64,000 bases of DNA from Stratiolaelaps scimitus (lineage: Eukaryota; Arthropoda; Arachnida; Mesostigmata; Laelapidae): positions 2,100,501 through 2,164,500 of the forward strand of contig JABWDB010000018.1 of assembly GCA_019614645.1 (NCBI GenBank), in the 5' to 3' direction. The first letter of the stretch is position 1, and each line of letters begins with the position of its first letter. The position numbers and the translations under genes are program-made. The notes beneath the pieces are model-generated. The model searched no databases, was not told the origin of the DNA, and saw only the letters and a program-made list of their open reading frames with translations. Below, piece by piece: positions 13,378 through 24,039 of this stretch.

Positions 13378-13395
13378 GGGTTAGGTTAGGTTAGG
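13378..13395 (+). repeat. Three TTAGG units (arthropod telomere-type motif)
   Basis: GGGTTAGGTTAGGTTAGG matches the common arthropod telomere repeat, but there are only three units, in a G-rich, frame-free stretch. Confidence 0.7.
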
Positions 13396-16300
13396 CTGGC
13401 CGCCGGAGAAGGATGTTAGGTGTCAAGGAGACTAGGTCGCGCTTGATTGCTGCAGAGACCGGGTTGAAGGAGCGCATGAGCTTGGGGGAGGGGGTATAAC
13501 CGTTAAAAGGAGCCGATGTATTGGAGTTACTCGTAGGGGGTGTTATCCCTGATTCCGTGGCATACAGGCTAGTCGGCTAGCATTGGACACTCGGTCCTTG
13601 CTTTAATATATTTATGGTTGAATGTAGTTGACTTAATGCTCAGCTGAACTTATCTTGAATCAATGCGAAATCGGTATTAATATAAGGGAAAAAAACGCCC
13701 AAGTTAACCAGACTGGTTAACCTGAGCGACAGACGTTGTCTGTGACTAGTCTTTCAGCATGGAGAAACCTTTCCTGAACAAGTTTATTGGAGGGGGAAGC
13801 CAATAGCGTTATTCGTCCAACCCATTGCGATGACTGTCGCGGCCTGCCAATCGGCCCTACAAAACAAAGGTAACGATGAGGAGCGCCGAAAGTTCTCTAC
13901 TCTACTAACTACACTATAGTGCTATTTTTATGCCTTTTTGATTATGGTCCTCGCCGCCAAACAACGCTAATTATGAGCTATTTAAGGCCCCAGTGAGAAA
14001 TATGAATGATCATATGAAGTGTCCTACACTCAGTGCTATATTTTGATAGAACTTCAAGGAATAGGCTGGGACCCGCTATAATTCCACTGCCATCGTCATC
14101 ACTAGAATTACTGAACAATTATTAATTAAACTGCTCACACCGTTCTATCTTAGACCTGCTACGCAGGTCGTGCTCGCAGAATTGCGTTTCGATTGTCGCC
14201 TGTATAGCCGGACCTTGCTTTCCGCGCGCGCGCTTAGCATTGTTATTACTAATATATGGGCAATAAATACTTTGCAATTACAGATAGTGCTGATGGCTGC
14301 ATTCATTTTTTATGAACGATACATAAAATATTGTAATTATTTACTGCGAACTATAATTTTGGCTTCCTATTGTTCGTTGCTGATAGCCTTTGCTATATTT
14401 AAACTATACATGATATGGTCATATCATATACCGTTTAGTAGAATGGTCCATTTCTAGGCCGGATCTATTTTCCTTTCTCGGAGGCCGATCAGATCAGGCG
14501 ACCCCCGTACGGCATCACTTGATAGCAACGACTAATTTATCATATCCGCTTATGGCACAGAAACATTTGCATTCGTTGCTGCTAACGCTCCGCGTCAACC
14601 CGAACTGCGTCGACACCGCGTAGGCCGCATTTACGCACACCACGAGGATCAAGACAGAAGAAAAAACAATGTCTGCCCCCACCCATCATAGGTCTTAGCC
14701 ATTACAGCATTGAATAATGGCACGCTAGCGGCCAATGACGAACATTGCGAGCAACAATTCTCATCCATATTCATACTGACGATTTTTGAGTCGCTTCGAA
14801 TCTGGTGATTCGGATATGGTGTGGGGGACTGCCCCCGGGGTTGTATAATCCGAAACCTAGCCATCAGTCATCAGCAGCCATCAAGCTTCTGGTCCTGCCC
14901 AAGGCATTTGGCGGGCAGGCCACCAAACAGGCGAACAGGGTGCATGTAACGTTGAATATACGTATTATTATTGTGTGCGTGTGTATCACCAGTGGCACCA
15001 GGTATCGCGGGTGTTGTTGTTGTTGTTCGGGAGCAGCGGTGATGGCGGGGAATACCAGTGCTCAGTAGGCATCTCAGACGAACAGATCAGATTGTGGTAC
15101 ACCAGCAGTTGTAGTCGTTGCCGTACCAGTAGCAATAATATGATAATAATAATAATAGTAATGATGATCGAACCGTTTCAGGGAATCGTCGTGTGTGCCA
15201 TCACCGATAAGAAAAGTCCGTATCGGTACCAGCAGCAACAGCGTAGCTCAGGTTGGACCATTGGCTCTCCTGGCGATCACACGAAGCGCATCTAGCAAAG
15301 TCGAATAGCGAGGTGTCGTCCGCGAGATTTTACTGCGAAGCTATTGCCACTGCCGCCGCCGCCGCCCAGCGCCGATTGCAACCACTGTTGTGGGGAGACA
15401 CAACCGAATACTTAGCTCAGGCGCTATTTCTGCCTCTGCAGGCCGAGAGGCATACGCCCTGTGGCAAATACAGACGTTTGTAAAACGCATTCGATGTATT
15501 GAATGAATGCAGCCGAATGAGTAACTGTTAATAACGATCAATAGTGATGTCCGTCGTACAAACAGGTGGATAGTGGCAATAACAAGAGCGGCATCGGGTA
15601 ATGGAGGGGTCCGCCGCGATGACAGACATCTTGTTCAGCAACCCCCCGGATCTGCAAGAATAGAAAGATAGCTTCGGATTGGGGGGCGGCGGCAGCCCAA
15701 AGTGCACAGGGATGTGTACATTGTTGCTACCCTATGGGACCGGCCGGCGACGTGAACGACGTGAACTGGAGCACAATTTTGGCTTTGGTGTGGATATCGT
15801 TGGAGCTATTAAAAATCAGCGCGTTCCTTCTCAAGGTCAGCGGAGCGACATGACACCAGACAACGATGGTGAACCAACTAAATATCAGCATACGTACATG
15901 CTGATACACATGCATTATGCGTATCTCCATATACACATACACACACACAGACACACATATATATATATATATATATATTTGGTCGTTGAAAGACGGCCAC
16001 GATGACGATAGTAGAAACATCGGCACCGTAAACAGCAGCAGAAGGACCAACAACAGCAGCAGCAACAACAACAACCATTATATAATACTCAAAATGGCAC
16101 TGTGGATTTAGCTTAGTATATATCTACTTTGACACCAGTGGCGCCGATAATCCTGCTGCTAAGATTGAGCATTACGCCAGCAGCAATTGAACGAGCAGCG
16201 GCAGCAGCAGCAGCAGCATATCAGCGCGATGACAAAAGAGACAACAAGTGCTACCATACGAACGAAAACACCTTGAAAAACACCGCGGCGTTCTTCCACA

Positions 16301-16581
16301 GTGTTTTTCGTGGGTATGACGAAAACGACAATTAACAACGGGTAGCACTCAATGTTCACTATGTTTAACAGCTATAAATGGCCAACAGCTCAAACGGTTT
16401 TCCGCGCACTTATGTACATCGTAATCATAATAATGATATTAATTAAGGGCGACTGCTTTCTTCTTTTCACTGGACTTCTCTCGCCTTCACCCGACCTCCC
16501 AATGCCGCCTATATGTTTTATGTCTCAGGATATCTCTGTCTGGTGGGTACTTACATATATGTGTTTCGTTTGTGTATGCAG

Positions 16582-16920
16582 CTGAATATGTGTGTATGAC
16601 AACGAGCGTCGCCAGTCGATATCTTCTAAGCAGTATATTTGCACCACGAGTCGATGAGTTCGATGAGGAAGTATGTATGATCAGAGAGTCGACCTTTTCG
16701 GGGGAAAAGTTTCTGGAAAACGGTCTGAAAACCAATCGGGCTAACAACGAACGATGTTCTAGCTCTGATCGTATTCTTTGGACGTCTCGCGTGTTGCGAG
16801 CTGCTCGGTGGCTACGATCACACGCAAGATACCGCGTGCAATTCATGATTGGGACACGAGCACGGCGCAACAGTTCGACAGACGAGGCCGCAATAATGAC
16901 AAGAACAATAATCAACAATC
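16582..16920 (+). CDS. Candidate internal exon, unknown protein
   Basis: A pyrimidine/TG-rich tract and GCAG acceptor at 16580-16581 are followed by a 339-base plus-strand open frame, which ends at the consensus donor GTAAGTAT at 16921. The frame encodes about 112 residues, including VDEFDEEVCMIRESTFSGEK, with no known motif. An internal GTATGT at 16669 could be an alternative donor. The minus strand is also open over much of this stretch, so coding status is uncertain. Confidence 0.35.
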
Positions 16921-17311
16921 GTAAGTATCATCATGAATGCAGATCATTGGTTAATATCTACGTGGCCACCTGACGATATCCACGCCGATGATATTGGCAC
17001 TGGCGCTGGTCGACGCTGTCAATTGCTAGAATAGATCGACGACCCCAGACGTGGTCTGTAGGCCAAACGTGACACATCGACGGGAGCAGGTATAATGCCG
17101 CACAATGCCGAAATGCCGACAGCGCCCCCTGTCTGACAGCTAAATTCGATCGACTGCTTTTATTTGGCGCTGTTTTCGTACTTGGTTTGTTTCCGAGCAT
17201 GACGCTCTTGAGCGGTTGCGGTAGTGTGTCCCCTAATGTGCGGGCGGGCAGGTGGGTCCAGACGGCGATTTCGATGTGGAAATAGCCAAGTAGATTTGTT
17301 GTTACCATTTG

Positions 17312-17316
<5 letters not shown>

Positions 17317-17350
<34 letters not shown>
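17317..17350. repeat. (TA)n microsatellite
   Basis: A TA run preceded by a short CA run. Confidence 0.9.
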
Positions 17351-17353
<3 letters not shown>

Positions 17354-18864
17354 ATGTACTGAACATGAGCAGATTGACGGTGCGTGGCATTGGTGCACTC
17401 GCTGGTGTTTAGCAGCATTCGTTTACTCTACCAGCAAAGGTGAATAAATTAATGAAAACCAATTGAGTTTCTATCTATCACCTGTGTATCTCTATGAAGT
17501 TTCTGCTGCCGACCTCCGATCCTTCACGCGCTCTAAGCTCTCTATGTCTCTCTCTCTCTCGCGTGAGTCCATCAGGTGTCGTCGCGTCGGTGGGAGGTAT
17601 GGAGTCGCACATATTTCAAACATTGCTAATCATATATATGTTGCATGGTAAAATATTCATGGTTATACTGATTGAAACCCATTGCAATTTGTGACCGAGT
17701 ATCATGACAGGTCATATAGCTGCAAAATAAGGCGAGAACACAAGGAAACACCAACTTGCGCGTAGCCTTCAATTAGCTGCAATAGCTTAATCCAAATGAG
17801 TGAAAAGTATGAGTCGGACTGCAGCGGCCGTTCGATTCCTGTGTGTCGACGTTGAGCCGACGGATAAAATTGTAGTACTTTCATCGGACGCTTAGTGCGT
17901 AAGCAAAATAATAATGCCCAATGATGATCGCAATAGCCACACAACAACAGTGGACACATCCATTGATCGAAGCAGTGCCAGCAGCCGCAGACGTATACAG
18001 TGGTGACGTCGGCCGCGCGGTGAAGTCAACGCGAAAGCCGGGTGGCCGTCCTTGTTGGTCAACGCGTTGTTGTCGTTCATGTTGTTGTTATCGTTGTTGT
18101 TGTTATTGTTCGTCTACCGTGATCAGATCACTTCGATCGCCCCTTAGATCGCCCCCTACCATCTGTTTGTTCGCCAACCGCCAACCGGCTTCTCGTCTCG
18201 ATGCCACCGGTGCGCGATGCCGTCTAGGGTCTCTCCCTGTCCGGTCTAGTCTTGCATAGCTATGCCGACTTTTCGTCGTAAAAGCAAAACGAAAATATCG
18301 CAGCATCCGCGGCCGCCGCCGCCGGACGTGCTCCGTACCAGTTGCAGTTGTATTATAGCTGAAGTGGCGATTGTAGCAGTTGTCGTGGTCAACTGGCAAC
18401 TGAACCGTTACCGATGATATAAAGTGAAAAGTCTACCCCCCCCACCCCGCCGCGATGGCGTCGGGTGCCGTCGAAACACCTCTCGCCCAGTTGATGATCC
18501 CTACTCGTCGAAAAACATCAACGCTATGCCGGTGGTGCCGGTGGTGGCGGAAAAACATCGTTGTCAGCCTAACTGATTATTTTGCTACACCACGATATAT
18601 CTCTATCATAGTGGCGGTCGTTGTCATAACGAGATGAGAAGCTGGCTCATATTTCGACTTTTGTCTATTCGATACCGATAGATACACTCGTGATTATTTA
18701 CTATTATTACTATTATTGTTATTATTTTTATTATTACTGCTATTATATTGCGCGCGTGTGTGTGTGTGTTTATATGTACAAATATAGCCAGCCATAATCG
18801 TCGTGGTCAGTCAACGCCAGTTATCGAATCTTTGCGGTGCAGTCGAGTCGGACGAAATTGACGG

Positions 18865-19074
18865 ATGCCATTCGATTGTAAAGTGGTTAATGGTGAAAAA
18901 GCTTTAAAATGCTCATTTCTAGATCAATACGTCTTCCCGAAAAACGTTGCCATACCATTCGACGTGAGGGATTTCATCGTAAATCTAACGAAAATTCAGT
19001 ATGTTGTTGGGCCAATAAGGAGAGCCTCATATCGGCCCGATCTGTCCCTCTTGTTATCTGTGAAGTTAGAATAA
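18865..19074 (+). CDS. Small open frame, 69 residues, uncertain
   Basis: An ATG at 18865 opens a plus-strand frame to TAA. It encodes MPFDCKVVNGEKALKCSFLD and continues with mixed hydrophobic and charged residues. Codon content looks protein-like, but a second frame is open over part of it and there is no promoter, splice or homology evidence. It may be part of a larger exon or chance. Confidence 0.2.
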   Translation: MPFDCKVVNGEKALKCSFLDQYVFPKNVAIPFDVRDFIVNLTKIQYVVGPIRRASYRPDLSLLLSVKLE

Positions 19075-19827
19075 GTTCAATTCGGTTCACCAGCACATAA
19101 TCGTCAGACTCGAGCAGCGTGCCTCCAGCAGTTCGTTCGCTTGAGGATCGGCCAACGTACGGCCAAGCACCAAGGAGAATTAAGGAGCGATTGGCAACAC
19201 CCATTTTGCTAACAGTCGTTAGCATCTCAACACAGGACGAGATGGCAGAATAAAAGCATCACCAACACAAAAAAGGGCAGCGGTGAAATTTCAACCCAAT
19301 AATGATGACGACGATGTTATTACTGTAGAACGAAACATGGTTCGCAGCCAGTCAGAGTGACCTATAACCGAGGGGCTGTAACCACTCGTTGGTACCTAGA
19401 AAGCAACGGTAGACATCATATTGTACATGGCATTGGCATAAGATCATATACTTAAACCATATGGTCATGCCTGTGACGTTTGGTCATGGTTGGTCGGACC
19501 CATGGGAACACAGGGTTCATGGATTTTCTGACGAAGTCTGAGCTGAAGGACGAGGATAGGAGACTTGAGCAGAAATCAGAGCATGTGACCGTAGCTCTAA
19601 TTCATACTAGCAGAATTAACGACATTTAAGGATTTTAGCCGTAGTCAGTCATCAGGAGTGTATTAGGTATGTGTAAAACATCCTCTGTACTTGTGACATC
19701 ACGCTGAAACATTGTGCCTGTTTGTACCCGGGACGCTCTCCATCCATCAGGGGATGGCCGTTTACTTAACCAACTGTAGGCGGAGAACGCGCTGACAGGA
19801 TAACGATCTTTGTGCTCAAGATAGATT

Positions 19828-20035
19828 CTACCAATGCGATACGCTATACCCGCGACACCAATCATGCATTAGTTGGTAATCGAGCTTAATTAGATCTCGC
19901 AGCTCTACTTCGAGCGACTCATCCGAATCCTCGCACAGCTCGAATGCTTCTGCATTGAAAATTCTCACGGCACAAAGATGCATTCGGACAGCTCTCTGCG
20001 GCAGGCCCCCGTATATCTGGCGTCCGCGCCAATTA
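19828..20035 (-). CDS. Candidate exon, unknown protein (3' boundary uncertain)
   Basis: On the minus strand a very pyrimidine-rich tract ends in GGGGGCAG at 20036, followed by an open frame to a TAG at 19828. It encodes NWRGRQIYGGLPQRAVRMHL and then FELCEDSDESLEVELRDLIK. Possible donors lie at 19858 and 19849. The run of 'LP-x-x-A-V-R-x-x-L' loosely resembles the segment after a Tudor fold, but this is a faint likeness only. The next frame on the same strand (19635-19865) is also open and overlaps the end. Confidence 0.4.
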
Positions 20036-20977
20036 CTGCCCCCGAGGGCGAAAAACAAACAGAATTGAATCATGGCCACCCACCTTTAAATGAAGTCAGG
20101 TGATGTCACGGACTTCATATTATTAAGTATACTAATAGTAATAACCATAACGATAAAACAAATATTCGTGTTAACTTTATAATAATGATAATAATTCATT
20201 GATTCGTGGTGTCCAGTGCTTCTCATATGCCTTCTGTTTATCTCTAATAGATTGATAACGGCTCTTGCCCGATCTATTTACATTCATGTGGTTTCGGTTC
20301 GATAACGAGAAAACCATTTGCCTGACTATGCACGAATCCAATCGGCGGCTCGATGAGCGCTCACTCAACATAATAATTTGTTTATTGAAACGTCCATCCA
20401 TCCATGCACCAGAAATTTAACGACCTCTTGGCCACTGTTCGTCTCGTGGAGTCACCAGGACCCCTTCGCCTCCACCCCTGCCGTGCCAGCGTGGCCCGCC
20501 GTCGTTCTGCGAAACGGACAGCCGAAGCTATACCGAACTATGACAGCATCGCACGGAGTTATCATCACTGAAGTGTTCCAACAGTGTCCAAAATATCATT
20601 TGCATTGAAGCATTAACGATTCTGGTTGCGGTTGTTCCTCTCATATGATATAGACGGCGAAACAAGGCGCGCGTGCAAATTGCCGGGATGACAGAGCCAC
20701 CAGCCAACTCGGGTGTCAGCCCCCTTCGGGCCATTTGCGTCGCCGGCGGTGCCGCTCGTAGGGTTGCACACAATGTCGTGGCAGCCTCGGTAGTTGTAGT
20801 TCAATCGACCAGGACGACAATCATCCAATTGTAAATCACGTTATTACAATAACAATTATAGTCGAATTCTCCCCTGAATTCACCTCCCCCTCTCGCTGGC
20901 GAACGACAGTGCTACTGTGTTCAACGTAATTCACTGACTCAGCACTATACCAAGACGATAAATAGCAATCCAATGAG

Positions 20978-21049
20978 ATGTATATATATATATATATATA
21001 TATACATCCCTGTATGGATAAACATATATATATATATATAGATATATAG
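20978..21049. repeat. Compound TA repeat with an internal inverted spacer
   Basis: Two TA runs flank CATCCCTGTATGGATAAAC; the whole can form a hairpin. Confidence 0.85.
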
Positions 21050-21413
21050 ATCTGATATGCATACACATGTCAGTTGTATTATGCGATGTATGATTCATCA
21101 CACTCATGTTTCTCGTTCTGTATGATCAATGTCATTCTTGCTGTCTCCTGCATGTGCGTTGAAATCGGCAGGTATCTAATAGACCCCGATAGTGGACAGG
21201 CGGAACGGTGATTATAGCTGCTGCTTGTCTGCGTAATTGTATGTGTACTTGGCCCAAGAGGCAAATTGGCTCTCCGTACGACACCAACGGCATGCATTAT
21301 ATATGTACAGGGTAAAAGTCAAATGACACTCACCGAACGGTAGGTAGGCTTGCGTGAAACAATTTCGTGGAAATGATTCCACACGAAGCGCTTCGAACAC
21401 AGGCCACCTTTAC

Positions 21414-21603
21414 ACAAACTGTATCGCTTAATTCCGCGCAGCGTAGATCGCCCATACTGAGGCGGTTATAGATGATGGTAGGGTCGTCTATTGTCACTGA
21501 TGCAGAAATAAAGGCTTGTTCCCTCATATCCACGTATTTTTGCTTAATAACCTCCGCCCCTCCTAGCTCGCCCAGGGGGCACCTATCGATAGTTCCTGCT
21601 TCC
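21414..21603 (-). CDS. Candidate internal exon, unknown protein
   Basis: A 190-base minus-strand frame lies between an AATAG acceptor and a TGT/GTAAAG donor, ending in phase 0. It encodes GELGGAEVIKQKYVDMREQ and then FISASVTIDDPTIIYNRLSM. Residue composition is balanced and protein-like, but the acceptor has only a modest pyrimidine tract. No family is recognised. Confidence 0.4.
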
Positions 21604-21806
21604 CTATTCAATATGACTAAGCCCGCGCTGGATATTGAAGTCGGTGATGCTGGCTACTAATGGAGACCTCAGAGCTGCGTTGCTCGTGCAGTTCTGGTAG
21701 CAGTAGTAAGGGCAGACGTGCGTCATCTACCTCCGCACGGTGTCGTTGTCTGCGCGAGGCCATTGTGGGCCAACAGAGGGAGGTTGATCTGCTGCTAACA
21801 CGATTA

Positions 21807-21808
<2 letters not shown>

Positions 21809-21842
<34 letters not shown>

Positions 21843-21862
21843 GTGTGTGTGTGTGTGTGTCT
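21809..21862. repeat. Compound (TA)n(TG)n microsatellite
   Basis: A TA run is followed directly by a GT run. Confidence 0.9.
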
Positions 21863-21899
21863 ATTCCTGAGCGTTCTTAAAGATTAAATCGACTTGGGA

Positions 21900-23690
21900 C
21901 AGACGATTCCTCGCGGCGAGGTCATCTCGCGGACTACTGCAAGACACAGCGGAAGGAAGACCCACTGGATTAAAACCCGCGGCCATCGATGACGACAATT
22001 GTTTTCGACAAATTAAGACCACGACGCATAGCTTCAGGGCGTGCCCTGAATCACATTGTTCCGAAACTGCCTGCCTATAACCTTCTGATAGCTCTGACCG
22101 AATAGCTCTATCTCTTGTTATTGTCGCTTAGAGACATAGTCAATAGTAAACATGTTGTTTTACGGCGTCTTTATCTGATTTCTATTTTGGGTGTTGCGCA
22201 TCCGAAGCAGAGGCGACATCTAAACTAAGCAGGATCTCCGATTAGTTGTGCTTTATACAGTGACAACCTTTGACCCAAGCTTAAACCGCTGGGCCAAGAT
22301 GCAACGTACTGTGGTGTACCACCGTACGATATCGGGAACACGAACGACACTCGTCCATAGAGAACCTATAAGTATCCCATTCATTCACGAATTTTATTTC
22401 TTAGCTGGAGTACTCCCTCGTGTACTGGCATGTCTACCCAAAACGTTCGAAGGTTATTTAGTAGTGTAAAACTGTTACAAATCTTAGTCGATAGACAGTA
22501 AGATGGTTTGTCAATATGATCTGTACTCATGCTGGGTGTTCACCGTTGCCCCAATGGGGACAAGCCTAATTGATCTATGCTCATAATATCAATGCTAAAG
22601 GATTGTGTGAAGCAATTCCTCTTGTCGATTTGCTATATATTGATAAACACTGCAAAGCGCCCTTTTATACATTTATATGCAGACAATAGTCTCTACTGTA
22701 ACGAATTTTCATCCGATATTTTCTAGCCAGACTTTGAAGCAGTTAGATTGAACTTCGAAGCAACCCCTAACGAAACCCTCTAAGTATAACTCCTAAGGAG
22801 CTATCCGATCAATGCGACGACATATTGCTTCTGTCCATGGGATAGTTGTAAAAAGTAACCGTCGATCCGGCGGTCCTAGTAAAATAAATTAAACAGATTT
22901 TAGACTTGTTAAGCAGATCCTTCCTAAATTAGCGGGTGTGTTCAACACTGCGAAACGTGGCCCATTGCGCAACGCGCAAGAGTTTCGCTGGGATCTGGGT
23001 GCTGAGAGTTTCCAGCCCTTGCAAAAGCAAAGCAAATGGATAAAGGACTTTGGTAGGGTAGGAGGGGTTAGCAGCAAGATGAATAAGGATGGCGACTAAA
23101 CACGAGTCTTGACTTAACCGAGCGTGTTTATAGTAAAGGGTGTATAAAGTCGTTGTTAGATGTAGATATAATAGCATGCATTTGATACAGAGTTTTCTTG
23201 CTTTACACTCTAGACCCGTAATGTTTTTTTTTTTTTCGTAATTAGCTAAATAATATCTCATGCACCTTTGGTCTACTCTGGATTGTGCAGTAACCACCTG
23301 TCCAGTCCGCTACACAGCCTGCTGGTCGATCTGTCTGAAGTAATTAGTATCGGCTAAGTGTTCTGAACGACGCGAAGGCTCGTTTGGGCCCGCGGTGGAA
23401 CACTAAGGCTAAGTCGGTTCGATGATGACCGTACGCATGAAAACGTTTTCTCAAACTGGACATCGAGGCTGCAGTAGTCTGCAGCTAATTGACGTCGCCG
23501 TTAACTAAGCAGAAGCAAAAGAAACATTGTTCCTTGCAGTGATGGCGATTCTGTGGTTTTAATAAATAAACGAACTCAGCCATTATCAATTAACTATGGA
23601 CTGGCACGTCTTCAGCCACAGACTCGCGGCTGTCGTCCCGGTGAGCTACTGTCCCTCCTCCCTTGTTCATAATAAAAACAGTCAGTGCAA
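21900..23690. other. Intergenic stretch upstream of the cuticle gene
   Basis: AT-rich, with only short chance frames on either strand and a T-run near 23225. Nothing is recognised. Confidence 0.5.
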
Positions 23691-23867
23691 ATTAGTTCTT
23701 ATCCATCGTCATCACAGAGCCCCCCCGCCCATTTCTCTGTGACATTGATCCCTCGGGTGGTACCACCGGTGACGGCGATACCATAGGCGAGACATACGAC
23801 GCCTGCCGGCAGCGACGCCTCGCGACGCCCGTGGATATCGGGCGAGGGCTGGGCCGCTGGGCTTCGC

Positions 23868-23873
23868 TATTTA
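23868..23873 (+). promoter_or_regulatory. Possible TATA-like element of the cuticle gene
   Basis: TATTTA lies about 170 bases before the start codon, in otherwise GC-rich DNA. Its position would allow a short 5' leader. No clear initiator could be fixed, so the transcription start is unknown. Confidence 0.25.
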
Positions 23874-24039
23874 GAGCCCCCACCGTCGAAGTGCGCCACA
23901 CCGAGTGTTGACCGCAGCTCAACAACGTCAAAAACGTCAAACGCCTCAAAGTAGCAGTAACTAGCTAGCTGGCTAGCAAGCAACCCAGCCTAACCTACAT
24001 CAACCAGTGGAACTACCAGAGTCGGAAAGAAGCACAAAC

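Larger units (their letters stand above)
10510..16560. other. Largely gene-free stretch
   Basis: It contains an ATT repeat near 10963-10985, TA runs, GC-rich patches at 11.7-12.3 kb, and an almost frame-free interval from 12.3 to 14.17 kb. From 15.0 to 16.3 kb it is rich in CAG/CAA runs, which give chance open frames. I see no supported gene. Confidence 0.5.
16960..19800. other. Mixed stretch without a supported gene apart from the small frame at 18865
   Basis: It holds TA repeats, a GC-rich patch with TTG runs at 18.0-18.6 kb, and ATT repeats at 18.69-18.75 kb. No exon with two good splice sites was found. Confidence 0.4.
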
